Assembly (NCBI GenBank): GCA_017501125.1 | Contig: JAFVXN010000214.1 | Span: forward strand, 1-14,577 | DNA from: Clostridia bacterium | Lineage (GTDB): Bacteria > Bacillota > Clostridia > Christensenellales > Borkfalkiaceae | DNA: 14,577 bases | Reading direction: 5' to 3' | The notes under the pieces: model-generated | Told to the model about the DNA's origin: nothing | Seen by the model: the letters and a program-made list of their open reading frames with translations, nothing else | Databases searched by the model: none | Made by a program: the position numbers and the translations under genes | Part shown: positions 6,900 to 14,104 of the stretch, piece by piece | Layout: each line of letters begins with the position of its first letter | How positions within the stretch are numbered: position 1 is the stretch's first letter

Positions 6900-7844
6900 T
6901 TACATCCAAAGTGCCGCCGCGCCCAAGATACCTGCGCTGTTGCCAAGGCTCGCCACGCAAATAGGCACCGCGGGCCCTTGATCGCCACCGAACAAATCCC
7001 TATCCATAATCGCCTGTAAAGGTTTGATAAGGTTGTCCCCTTCCGCACAAACGCCACCGCCGAGCAAAATCTTTTCAGGGCGGAAAATGTTGGCAAAGTT
7101 GACGATACCAAAGCCGAGTTGGCGGATATACTCCTCCACCACCTCTTTGGCGTATACGTCCTTTTCGCGATAGGCGAACGCCGTCTTGCCGTCCACGTCG
7201 TCGATACTGCCTATCTCCCACATTTTGCTATCGGGGTGTTCCAGCATCTTTTCCTTCGTATCACGGATAAGTGCCGTCGCCGAGGCGTATGCTTCAAGAC
7301 ACCCCCTTCTGCCGCAGGTGCACTGTTTGCCGTCGCCTTCGATAACGACGTGGCCGAGTTCCGCGCCAGCCGACTTGTTCCCTTCCATAATTTTGCCGCC
7401 CACGACCACGCCGCCGCCCACGCCCGTACCGAGCGTAATCATAACGACGTCCTCACAGCCTTTCGCCGCGCCGAATTTCGCCTCGCCGAGCGCCGCTACG
7501 TTGGCGTCGTTGGCAATCTTGACGGGTAAACCCGTCAACGCCGTCAATTCCGCCGCAATCGGGAAATGCGCCCAACGCAAATTGTTGGAGTAGACGACCT
7601 CCCCCTTTTTGCTGTCAATCATGCCAGGGGCACCCATGCCGATGCCGACGATAGAGTCCTTATCCAGCCCCGTCGTCTTCAACAAATCTGCCACCACGGC
7701 GGCGATATTCTCCGTCACCGCCTTCGCGCCGCACTCACCGCCCGTCTTGGCTTTGTCGTACGCCAAAACCTTACCGTTAGCGTCCACGACACCCCCTTTG
7801 ATGAAGGTGCCGCCTAAATCTATCCCGATGGTATACTTTTCCAT
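6900..7844 (-). CDS. glcK: ROK-family glucokinase
   Basis: A 314-residue cytoplasmic sugar kinase that probably phosphorylates glucose with ATP to glucose-6-phosphate. It shows the ATP phosphate loop GIDLGGT (7-13), the catalytic ND at 112-113 in NDANVAALGE, a second phosphate-binding run LGTGVGGG (138-145), the ROK zinc ligands E-L-G-H (His165) and CTCGRRGCLE (175-184), and the late GGG near 262. No N-terminal helix-turn-helix is present, so it is a kinase and not a ROK repressor. AAGGAG 6 nt before the ATG supports the start. It is the first gene of an operon with the flippase-DUF1295 fusion 10 bp downstream. Expression is likely controlled at the palindrome directly downstream of the promoter. 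Another hexose, such as N-acetylmannosamine, cannot be excluded, but glucose fits the motif set best. Confidence 0.92.
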   Translation of the reverse strand: MEKYTIGIDLGGTFIKGGVVDANGKVLAYDKAKTGGECGAKAVTENIAAVVADLLKTTGLDKDSIVGIGMGAPGMIDSKKGEVVYSNNLRWAHFPIAAELTALTGLPVKIANDANVAALGEAKFGAAKGCEDVVMITLGTGVGGGVVVGGKIMEGNKSAGAELGHVVIEGDGKQCTCGRRGCLEAYASATALIRDTKEKMLEHPDSKMWEIGSIDDVDGKTAFAYREKDVYAKEVVEEYIRQLGFGIVNFANIFRPEKILLGGGVCAEGDNLIKPLQAIMDRDLFGGDQGPAVPICVASLGNSAGILGAAALWM

Positions 7845-7859
7845 TTCTGTCTCCTTACC

Positions 7860-7877
7860 AAGCGTCTATAGACGCTT
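7860..7877 (-). promoter_or_regulatory. 18-bp perfect palindrome at the glcK transcription start (operator candidate)
   Basis: AAGCGTCTATAGACGCTT reads identically on both strands. It begins about 7 bp after the -10 box, at the predicted +1, and ends 3 bp before AAGGAG of the ribosome site. Such placement is typical of an operator for a dimeric repressor, for example a LacI/GntR/ROK type. As RNA it could form only a short 7-bp hairpin with a 4-base loop. Confidence 0.6.
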
Positions 7878-7884
7878 CCAAATT

Positions 7885-7913
7885 ATTATAGCACAGCCGC
7901 AACCTTTATACAA
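7885..7913 (-). promoter_or_regulatory. Promoter of the glcK operon
   Basis: Minus-strand -10 TATAAT (7890-7885) preceded by TGC, giving an extended -10, with a weak -35 TTGTAT (7913-7908) at 17 bp. The expected start is near 7878. Confidence 0.7.
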
Positions 7914-7922
7914 GCGTTTTTA

Positions 7923-7951
7923 CTAAAAAAAATCGCCCCAAAAGGCGATTT
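7923..7951 (-). terminator. Terminator of the dagK-phosphatase operon
   Basis: On the minus strand AAATCGCC (7951-7944) pairs with GGCGATTT (7937-7930) across a 6-base loop, followed by a run of T (the A-run 7924-7930 on plus). It lies 8 nt after the phosphatase stop. Confidence 0.85.
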
Positions 7952-7959
7952 CTTCCCGT

Positions 7960-9045
7960 TTATAAGTCGAAGGCGATGACGGTGACGTCATCCGTATACT
8001 TACCGCCGCAAAATACGGACAGCGCGGCACGCAGTTTGCCGACGAAATCTTGCGCGTTGTACGACTGGCGAAGAACGTTCTCCGTACGCTCGATACCGAA
8101 CTCCTCCCGACGGGCGTTTTTGCACTCCGTCACGCCGTCGGTCAGCAACACGAGCATATCCCCTTTTTCAAAAGGAAGCGACTTCTCCTCGTACACGGGG
8201 TCGTCAAACCAGTTGGAGATGGGTGCGGAAGGGAGTTCTATTTCGTGAATCCCCTCTTTGTTCTTCAAAAGAATCGGAACGTTGTGCCCAGCGAAAGCAT
8301 AGCGGAAAAGCCCCTCGTCTTTGTCGATACCCACCGCCGCGACGGTGATGTACGAACGCTCGTCTTGGTTGAGTTCCTTGAACTTTTCACCGAGCCCTTG
8401 GAGGGCTTTGGAAAGGCTGGGTTGTTTTCTGTCGAACGCCGCCTTGACGAACGCCGACAACATACCTGCCGATACCCCCTTGCCAGACACGTCGGCGAGC
8501 ACGCCGTACGCCTTGCCGTCCAACTCGTATACGTCGGGGATATCCCCACCGACCTCCAAGCAAGGCAAATACATATATTCGTAAGCCACGCCAGCCGCCG
8601 TCCTGCCCGCAGGGAGCAACCTTTGTTGCATTTGTTTTGCCGAAAGTAAATCCTTCTCTTTATCCGTCTCTAATCGCCCGTCCGTCAAGCCTACGAACAG
8701 CCGTTTCTTTTCATCTACGGGCAGGGCGCGCACACGCAGGGAAAAGACGTCCGTCCTATCGGCGCGTTGCACCTTTTTGCGGACCCGTTCCGTACGCTGG
8801 ACACCGTCCTCTACCGCCCCTTTCATCGCCTTGTAAAAAGCGCAATACTTGCACACCTCCGCCTCGCCACATACGCCGCTTTGATTGCAGGCGAGCACCT
8901 CTTTAAGGTTCCCTTTCGGCTTGGCTGATTCGGAAAAAGAACGACGAAAAGACGGGTTAGTGTATTTAACCCGCATTTTCTCGTCGAACACGAATACCCC
9001 CTCGGGCATCGCGTCTAAAATTTTACGATACTTCGTATCAAACAT
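7960..9045 (-). CDS. PAS-SpoIIE (PP2C-type) serine phosphatase with a Cys cluster
   Basis: A 361-residue signalling phosphatase. The N-terminus (about 4-120) is PAS-like (ILDAMPEGVFVFDEKMRVKY) and holds four cysteines spaced C-X5-C-X5-C-X2-C (53, 59, 65, 68), a spacing able to bind an Fe-S cluster or zinc. A linker helix (about 125-148, with the AKQMQQRLLP pattern typical of SpoIIE/RsbU proteins) leads to the PP2C domain: EVGGD (164-168), ADVSGKG (184-190), AGHN (252-255), LLTDGVTE (300-307) and TDD (351-353). The metal-binding aspartates appear intact, so it should be active. A TTG start at 9099 would add 18 basic residues, but I chose the ATG at 9045 because AAGGG lies 6 nt before it and the PAS domain begins there. 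Likely targets are anti-sigma-antagonist (STAS) proteins, not encoded here. It follows dagK after 75 bp on the same transcript. Confidence 0.9.
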   Translation of the reverse strand: MFDTKYRKILDAMPEGVFVFDEKMRVKYTNPSFRRSFSESAKPKGNLKEVLACNQSGVCGEAEVCKYCAFYKAMKGAVEDGVQRTERVRKKVQRADRTDVFSLRVRALPVDEKKRLFVGLTDGRLETDKEKDLLSAKQMQQRLLPAGRTAAGVAYEYMYLPCLEVGGDIPDVYELDGKAYGVLADVSGKGVSAGMLSAFVKAAFDRKQPSLSKALQGLGEKFKELNQDERSYITVAAVGIDKDEGLFRYAFAGHNVPILLKNKEGIHEIELPSAPISNWFDDPVYEEKSLPFEKGDMLVLLTDGVTECKNARREEFGIERTENVLRQSYNAQDFVGKLRAALSVFCGGKYTDDVTVIAFDL

Positions 9046-9120
9046 TCTTTTCCCTTCACCTTTTATTCGTTTTCGCCGCAAAGACGAAGACGCGAACAAT
9101 CTTGCGACGCACGTACGTCT

Positions 9121-9987
9121 TTATCTATAGAATCTCAAACCGCTCCTTATCGTCGCCTCAAAATTCAAATCGGTATACAACTCGCCGTCGAGTTGCACCG
9201 TGTTCGACTGTTTCGGTCTTACCTTAACCGACTTGCAGCGGTAATATTTTTTGTGTGGGTACTTCATAACCCTGCCCGTCATCAGCATAATAAACGCCTT
9301 GATAGTCTGCCACTTGCTCTCAAAACAGCGCACCGCCATGACGTCCATCATCCCGTCGTCCATCTCCGCCACGGGACAAATCTTGATGCCGCCGCCGATT
9401 TGCTTACCGTTGCAAGCCACGACGAGCAAGCCGTTGAGTTCGTGCTTTTCTCCCTCGCACTCGTACTCTACTTCGTAGCCGTTGAATTTGATAAAACTCA
9501 CGATCAGGCTCTTGATATACTTTAACTTGCCGCGCTTATGCCCTTCCTCACAGCGGAGCAGGACGTCTACGTCCATACCTAAGCCGCCGACGTTCATACA
9601 ACGCTTGTCCCCGATATCCAGCCAGTCGGTCAGTTTCGCCTCGCGCGTTGCAATCAACTCCGCCGCCTTCTTCACGTTTTTGGGGATACCTGCAGCCTTG
9701 GCAAAATCGTTGCCCGTGCCAGAGGGGATAAGCCCCAACGTGCAACGGGTAGGGTCGACGACGCCGTTGAGCACCTCGTGCAAGGTTCCGTCGCCACCGA
9801 GGACGACTATCTTTGCCTCGATATCTTTTTCCGTCAATTCTCTAGCGATATCCTTCGCCGCACCTGCGTATTGCGTTTCGTGCACCGTACACTCTACGCC
9901 GTGCGCAGAAAAGACTTTTTTTATCTTTTCGACCTTGCGTTTCGTGCGCCTTTCGCCTGCCTTTGGATTGATGATTAAGTGTATCAT
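9121..9987 (-). CDS. dagK: Diacylglycerol kinase-type lipid kinase (DagK/YegS/BmrU)
   Basis: A 288-residue enzyme of the diacylglycerol kinase catalytic-domain family, which phosphorylates membrane lipids such as diacylglycerol with ATP at the inner face of the membrane. It starts MIHLIINPKAG, has the nucleotide-binding GGDGT (64-68), then IPSGTGNDFA (87-96), D-D-G-M-M-D (210-215) and V-Q-L-D-G-E (264-269), all family signatures. Length is typical. GGGAGGG lies 5 nt before the ATG. It is the first gene of a two-gene operon with the PAS-SpoIIE phosphatase, whose leader can form alternative hairpins, and it is divergent from cca. In Gram-positive bacteria this enzyme usually recycles diacylglycerol released during lipoteichoic acid synthesis; sphingoid or other lipid substrates cannot be ruled out. 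Confidence 0.93.
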   Translation of the reverse strand: MIHLIINPKAGERRTKRKVEKIKKVFSAHGVECTVHETQYAGAAKDIARELTEKDIEAKIVVLGGDGTLHEVLNGVVDPTRCTLGLIPSGTGNDFAKAAGIPKNVKKAAELIATREAKLTDWLDIGDKRCMNVGGLGMDVDVLLRCEEGHKRGKLKYIKSLIVSFIKFNGYEVEYECEGEKHELNGLLVVACNGKQIGGGIKICPVAEMDDGMMDVMAVRCFESKWQTIKAFIMLMTGRVMKYPHKKYYRCKSVKVRPKQSNTVQLDGELYTDLNFEATIRSGLRFYR

Positions 9988-9992
9988 TGGTT

Positions 9993-10046
9993 CCCTCCCT
10001 GCGGTTTCGTCTTTGCCTTTTACCGCAGGTACTGCTTTTTTGCGGT
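9993..10046 (-). promoter_or_regulatory. dagK leader with two mutually exclusive hairpins
   Basis: In the minus-strand transcript, segment A ACCGCA (10046-10041) can pair with the middle segment B TGCGGT (10027-10022), or B extended to CTGCGGT (10028-10022) can pair with segment C ACCGCAG (10005-9999). C runs directly into the ribosome site GGGAGGG (9999-9993). The B-C hairpin would crowd or mask the ribosome site, and the A-B hairpin would free it. This layout is typical of translational switches. No known riboswitch class is recognised. Confidence 0.4.
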
Positions 10047-10061
10047 TTTTTTACTCTTTCT

Positions 10062-10090
10062 ATTATATAACACTTTCGTTTTAATTGCAA
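10062..10090 (-). promoter_or_regulatory. Promoter of the dagK operon
   Basis: Minus-strand -35 TTGCAA (10090-10085), a 17-bp spacer and a perfect -10 TATAAT (10067-10062). The start is expected near 10055, giving a leader of about 68 nt. The -35 hexamer is its own reverse complement and is shared with the opposite promoter. Confidence 0.75.
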
Positions 10091-10113
10091 TTCATTTTTA
10101 ATTTTGATATACT
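10085..10113 (+). promoter_or_regulatory. Promoter of cca
   Basis: Plus-strand -35 TTGCAA (10085-10090), a 17-bp spacer and -10 TATACT (10108-10113), extended by TGA just before it. The start is expected near 10120, leaving a leader of about 26 nt. It shares its -35 with the dagK promoter. Confidence 0.65.
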
Positions 10114-10145
10114 GTTTTTAAGAGATTTTTTGCGAAAATTGTGTG

Positions 10146-11492
10146 ATGAAAGACTTTTTACCTAAAAATTTAATCGCGCTTGCCAAGGCTTTACCCGCGC
10201 CGCTCTACGTCGTGGGCGGGTTCGTGCGCGATTTTATCGCCGATTTTCGTCCAGCGCGCTACGACTTTGACCTTGCCTCGTCGATGGACGTGGACACGAT
10301 CGTGAGTGCGGCGACCAAGACGGGATTTTCCGTGTGCGCCACCTATAAAAACACGGGCACCGTCAAACTTAAAGATCACGACGGGCAGGAATACGAATAT
10401 ACTCGTTTTCGCCACGATAAATACGTCCGCGGCTTACATACCCCCGCCGAAATCCGATTCACCGACGACATCGAGGTGGATGCAAGGCGAAGGGATTTTA
10501 CCGTGGGCGCTATCTACTACGATATCCAACGCGACAGCATCGTTGACCCTCTGGGTGGCGCGCAGGACGTCCGCGATAAGATTATCCGCACCGTCGACAA
10601 GCCCGAAAAAGTATTCGGCGAAGACGGGCTGAGGCTGATGAGGCTAGCACGGCAAGCGGCGCAACTGGGTTTCGTCCCCACCGCAGATTGCCTCGAAGGG
10701 GCGCGCCAGAACGCACGTCTTATCCGCGACATCTCTAAGGAGCGTATCCTCACCGAACTTAATCTTATCCTTTCCGCCGACGAAAAATACGGCAATAAGA
10801 CGGGACATTACGACGGGTTGAAAATACTGGAAGAAATCGGCGTCTTTTCTATCCTTTTTCCCGAACTTGCCTTAGGCAAGGGACAACAACAGCGCAAAGA
10901 TTTTCATCGCTACGACGTATTAGAGCACTCCTTCCGCGTCGTCTTATACGCGCCTAAAAAGATACGTCTTGCCGCCCTTTTGCACGACGTCGGCAAGCCC
11001 TTTTGCTATCGCCGCGACGGCAACACCTTCTCCCATCCGCAAGAGGGGGCGCCTATCGCCGACGAAATCCTACAAAGACTGGGTGCGCCCAACAAACAAC
11101 GGGCACACGTCACGCAACTCGTCGCCTTGCATATGTACGACTTTAACTGTCAAACGGGCGAAGACAAACTCAGGCGTTTCTTCGTCGACAACTACCCCCT
11201 TTTAGAGGACGTTATGCTGCTAAAACAGGCGGATTTTTCGGGGTGCATGGACAACTTGTCCCCTGCGCCCACCGTCGTCAGGTGGAGGGCGTTGCTTGCG
11301 GAGATGGAAAGGCAAAAAGCGCCGCTTACCTTAAAGCAACTCGCCGTCGACGGCAAGGACCTCGTATCGGCGGGCGTAGAAGGAAAAAAGGTGGGCGAAA
11401 TCTTGCAAAAAATGCTACGCTACGCCGCCGTGCACCCCCAAGACAATCGCCGAGAAAAACTGCTACGACTACTCAACCTTTTTAATGCGTAA
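10146..11492 (+). CDS. cca: CCA tRNA nucleotidyltransferase with HD domain
   Basis: A 448-residue class II nucleotidyltransferase that builds or repairs the CCA end of tRNA. The head domain has YVVGGFVRD (21-29), the metal-binding D-F-D (40-42), R-R-D-F-T-V-G-A (114-121) and the neck motif E-D-G-L-R-L-M-R (159-166). An HD-type domain follows, with E-H at 260-261 and L-L-H-D-V-G-K-P (278-285). The C-terminus has the usual D-G-K-D-L and G-E-I-L elements. Length is usual for the HD-bearing form. A GTG at 10143 directly precedes the ATG at 10146, either of which could be used; no strong ribosome site is visible (only AAGAGA at 10119-10124). A CC-adding or poly(A) polymerase variant cannot be excluded from sequence alone, but with no second copy in view the full CCA-adding enzyme is the natural reading. 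Confidence 0.93.
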   Translation: MKDFLPKNLIALAKALPAPLYVVGGFVRDFIADFRPARYDFDLASSMDVDTIVSAATKTGFSVCATYKNTGTVKLKDHDGQEYEYTRFRHDKYVRGLHTPAEIRFTDDIEVDARRRDFTVGAIYYDIQRDSIVDPLGGAQDVRDKIIRTVDKPEKVFGEDGLRLMRLARQAAQLGFVPTADCLEGARQNARLIRDISKERILTELNLILSADEKYGNKTGHYDGLKILEEIGVFSILFPELALGKGQQQRKDFHRYDVLEHSFRVVLYAPKKIRLAALLHDVGKPFCYRRDGNTFSHPQEGAPIADEILQRLGAPNKQRAHVTQLVALHMYDFNCQTGEDKLRRFFVDNYPLLEDVMLLKQADFSGCMDNLSPAPTVVRWRALLAEMERQKAPLTLKQLAVDGKDLVSAGVEGKKVGEILQKMLRYAAVHPQDNRREKLLRLLNLFNA

Positions 11493-11500
11493 AAAAAGTT

Positions 11501-11525
11501 GTGTTTTTTATAAAAACACTTGCTT
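11501..11525 (+). terminator. Weak A/T-rich hairpin after cca
   Basis: GTGTTTTT (11501-11508) pairs with AAAAACAC (11512-11519) around TAT, followed by TTGCTTTTT. It lies 8 nt after the cca stop. The stem is mostly A-T, so termination would be weak. Its 3' flank is the -35 box of nagB. Confidence 0.4.
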
Positions 11526-11548
11526 TTTCAAAAATTATCACTTATAAT
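11520..11548 (+). promoter_or_regulatory. Promoter of nagB
   Basis: -35 TTGCTT (11520-11525), a 17-bp spacer and a perfect -10 TATAAT (11543-11548). The start is expected near 11555, giving a leader of about 26 nt with no obvious operator or riboswitch. Confidence 0.75.
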
Positions 11549-11580
11549 AGTATCATCAAAAACTTTTGCGAGGTAATATC

Positions 11581-12303
11581 ATGCAAGTTATCGTCACTGA
11601 AAATTACGAAGAAATGAGCCAAAAAGCCGCTCAAATCATCATCGACATCGTGAAAAACAACCCCAAAGCCGTGCTCGGTTTGGCGACTGGTTCTTCCCCC
11701 ATCGGGACCTATCAAAACATCGCCAAAGACCACAAGGAAAACGGCACGTCTTATAAAGACGTACATACCGTCAACCTTGACGAATACGTTGGTCTCACCG
11801 CCGACCACGACCAAAGTTATGCGTACTTTATGCGCACCAACCTCTTCGATCATATCGACGTGGATCTCGCCAACACCAACCTGCCCAGCGGCAGCGCAAA
11901 GTGCAAATCCAAAGAGTGCGACAGATACAACGCTTTGCTCGAAAACTATAAGCAAGACGTTCAAGTCCTTGGGCTTGGTTCCAACGGTCATATCGGTTTC
12001 AACGAACCTGGCACTCCCTTCGACTCCGTCACCCACCTCGTTGACTTGACGGAAAACACCATCAAAGACAACTCCCGTTTGTTCGCGTCCATCGACGAAG
12101 TGCCCCGTCAAGCACTCTCTATGGGTATCAAGAATATTATGAACGCAAAATCTATCTTGGTCGTCGTATCTGGCAAGAACAAGGCTGAGGCAGTAAAAGG
12201 CATGGTCAAAGGTCCCATCACCCCCGACCTCCCTGCATCCGTCCTTCAACTCCACCCCTTCGTGACGGTTATCTGCGACAAGGACGCGGCAAGCCTTCTT
12301 TAA
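11581..12303 (+). CDS. nagB: Glucosamine-6-phosphate deaminase
   Basis: A 240-residue cytoplasmic enzyme converting glucosamine-6-phosphate to fructose-6-phosphate and ammonia, the last step of amino-sugar catabolism. It shows G-L-A-T-G-S-S-P (33-40), N-L-D-E-Y (65-69, Asp67 the enolisation base) and GLGSNGHIGFNEP (131-143) with His137 and Glu142. Asn135 stands where the E. coli enzyme has Asp141. Length matches the short Gram-positive form, without the allosteric C-terminal extension of the E. coli enzyme. GAGGT 6 nt before the ATG at 11581 fixes the start; a TTG 15 bp upstream is rejected. The gene is monocistronic, with its own promoter and a strong terminator. nagA is not in the window. 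Confidence 0.95.
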   Translation: MQVIVTENYEEMSQKAAQIIIDIVKNNPKAVLGLATGSSPIGTYQNIAKDHKENGTSYKDVHTVNLDEYVGLTADHDQSYAYFMRTNLFDHIDVDLANTNLPSGSAKCKSKECDRYNALLENYKQDVQVLGLGSNGHIGFNEPGTPFDSVTHLVDLTENTIKDNSRLFASIDEVPRQALSMGIKNIMNAKSILVVVSGKNKAEAVKGMVKGPITPDLPASVLQLHPFVTVICDKDAASLL

Positions 12304-12320
12304 TCAAACCAAACAAACAA

Positions 12321-12352
12321 AAATCTCCCGATTTTCGTCGGGAGATTTTTTT
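12321..12352. terminator. Bidirectional terminator between nagB and the GH2 gene
   Basis: Stem ATCTCCCGA (12323-12331) / TCGGGAGAT (12338-12346), loop TTTTCG, followed by seven T on plus. An A-rich flank on the left gives a weaker T-run on minus. It touches the stop codon of the converging GH2 gene at 12351. Confidence 0.92.
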
Positions 12353-14084
12353 ATTTCACTTTTTCACTTTCTTCGCGGAGGGCGGCGTTGAGCCCTTGCA
12401 TAAACTCTACGGGCACCTTCCAGTATTTTCTATCGTAGGTGACGAGCCCGTTAATCTCTTCCTCGACGTCACTCACCTGCGTATAGATACAGGCGCAAAG
12501 CCCTTTTTTAATCAAAGGTTTTACCTTTTCTAAATACAGTTTTTTGAGCGCGGCGTGCAACTTTTGCTCCGTCTTGAATACCTTGTAGCCAAAGATTTTT
12601 TGGCTGAACTGATGTCCTTCGACGGGCAGGGAATAGCCGCCGAATTCGCTAAGCACGACGGGACGGGGATCCTTGGGCACGCGCAACGGCGTGAAATAGG
12701 TATGTAGACTTCTCAGCGTCGTCTTACCCACCCCTTGATCGTGCCAACCACTGACCGAATCGATAAGACGGGTATCGTCCAACTCCTTCAATTTTTCCGT
12801 CACCTGCGCCGAGTCGAACTGTCCCCAGCCTTCGTTGAACACCGTCCAAAGGACGACGGAGGGACTGTTCTTGAGGGCGGCCACCGTCTCTGCCATACCT
12901 TGCATGAACTCGTACCTGCCCTCGGCTTTTTCGCGTGAGAAGTAGGCGTAGTCGTCGTCTTTGTGTTTTATCCCTAAGAAGGGGAAGACGGTGACGTGGC
13001 TGTTGATATACCTGCCGCCGCCGTTGACAAAATCCTGCCAGACGAGGATACCCAACTTATCGCAAAGATAGTACCAGCGCATAGGCTCGACTTTGATGTG
13101 TTTTCGCAAAGTGTTGAACCCCATCTTTTTTAAGGTCGTCAACTCGTCCTCGATACACTTTTCGCAAGGGTACGTGAGCAATCCGTCCGAAAAGTAGCCT
13201 TGATCGAGTAGCCCGTTGAAAAAGTAAGGTTTTCCGTTGAGATAGAGTCGCGCCTTGCCCTCTGCGTCCGTGCCCGTCGACACCGACCTGACGCCAAAAT
13301 AGGAGTAGACCTTATCCCCTCCTTCCGTCGTCAGCGTAAAATCGTACAATTTCGGCGTGTCGGGCGACCACAATACGAAGTCGTGAGACAGGCTGAATTC
13401 GCCCGTTGCGCTCTCTTGCTCGTAGATTTTTTCAGCGCCGTCAAAGACGCACAAGGTCACTTTGCTAAGCGCGTCCACTAAAATCGCGACCGTCTTTTTC
13501 AAGGCGTCCGTCTTGACGGTAAAATCACTTACGCAATCCTTCGGCATACTTTCCAGCCATACCGATTGCCAAATGCCACTCTGCGCCGTATACCAGATGC
13601 CGCCCCTCTTTTCGCTCTGTTTTCCCCTTGCCCCGTGGGAGTCTTCCGTGCGGTCAACGCACTCCACGCGCAAGGTGTTCCGCCCGATTTGGACGGCGGA
13701 GGTCACGTCAATCGCAAAGGGTGTAAATCCGCCTTTGTGCGTGCCGACGATCGTGCCGTTAAGCGACACCTCGCAATACTGATCAACCGCACCGAAGTGG
13801 AGCAAAGTACGCCCCAGCGTCAACCCTTCGTCTATGACGAACTCCCTTTCGTAGACGAGTTTTTCGTCCTTGCCAAGCACAAACCCCTCCTCGACGCCCG
13901 AAAGCGCACTCTCAGGCGAGAAGGGGACGAGGATTTCACCCGTGGGCGTTATCTCCTCTTCCTGCCTACATTTGCCGAACGACCACTTGCCGTTGAGGGA
14001 AAGATAGGCGTCTCTTTGAAACTGCGGACGGGGGTGTTCGCTATGAGGTATTTCGTCAATTTTGTAATCGGTTAAAAGTTGCAT
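12351..14084 (-). CDS. Glycoside hydrolase family 2 enzyme (beta-galactosidase/glucuronidase type)
   Basis: A 577-residue glycosidase of GH2 architecture: an N-terminal jelly-roll sugar-binding domain (about 15-180, with L-N-G-K-W-S-F and a G-G-I-W-Y-T-A-Q-S-G-I-W-Q motif), an Ig-like domain (about 182-270) and a TIM barrel (about 275-570). The acid/base Glu418 lies in FNEGWG and the probable nucleophile Glu480 in L-S-E-F-G-G. There is no signal peptide, so it acts inside the cell on imported oligosaccharides or glycosides. It is shorter than LacZ (about 1000) and close to beta-glucuronidase length (about 600), but I cannot fix the substrate. AAGGAAGG lies 5 nt before the ATG. It has its own promoter and no sugar transporter or regulator beside it in the window. 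Confidence 0.9.
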   Translation of the reverse strand: MQLLTDYKIDEIPHSEHPRPQFQRDAYLSLNGKWSFGKCRQEEEITPTGEILVPFSPESALSGVEEGFVLGKDEKLVYEREFVIDEGLTLGRTLLHFGAVDQYCEVSLNGTIVGTHKGGFTPFAIDVTSAVQIGRNTLRVECVDRTEDSHGARGKQSEKRGGIWYTAQSGIWQSVWLESMPKDCVSDFTVKTDALKKTVAILVDALSKVTLCVFDGAEKIYEQESATGEFSLSHDFVLWSPDTPKLYDFTLTTEGGDKVYSYFGVRSVSTGTDAEGKARLYLNGKPYFFNGLLDQGYFSDGLLTYPCEKCIEDELTTLKKMGFNTLRKHIKVEPMRWYYLCDKLGILVWQDFVNGGGRYINSHVTVFPFLGIKHKDDDYAYFSREKAEGRYEFMQGMAETVAALKNSPSVVLWTVFNEGWGQFDSAQVTEKLKELDDTRLIDSVSGWHDQGVGKTTLRSLHTYFTPLRVPKDPRPVVLSEFGGYSLPVEGHQFSQKIFGYKVFKTEQKLHAALKKLYLEKVKPLIKKGLCACIYTQVSDVEEEINGLVTYDRKYWKVPVEFMQGLNAALREESEKVK

Positions 14085-14104
14085 ATCGTCCTTCCTTTGG
14101 AGTT

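Noticed and set aside
9046..9099. Upstream TTG start adding 18 residues to the PAS-SpoIIE phosphatase
   Set aside because: No ribosome site precedes the TTG, the added residues are a basic low-complexity tail, and the ATG at 9045 has a proper AAGGG.
10022..10052. A plus-strand hairpin with T-run (ACCGCA/TGCGGT followed by seven T) resembling a terminator
   Set aside because: No plus-strand gene precedes it and the stem is only 6 bp. The same bases are better explained as the dagK leader pairing on the minus strand. It might still stop antisense transcripts.
9482..10084. A 200-codon plus-strand frame opposite dagK
   Set aside because: Its sequence is low-complexity Ser/Pro-rich and lies opposite a gene with clear kinase motifs, and it runs through the dagK promoter.
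11542..12255. A 237-codon open frame antisense to nagB
   Set aside because: It mirrors the nagB codon pattern in the complementary frame, has no ribosome site or family motif, and runs through the nagB promoter and start. nagB itself has every expected motif.
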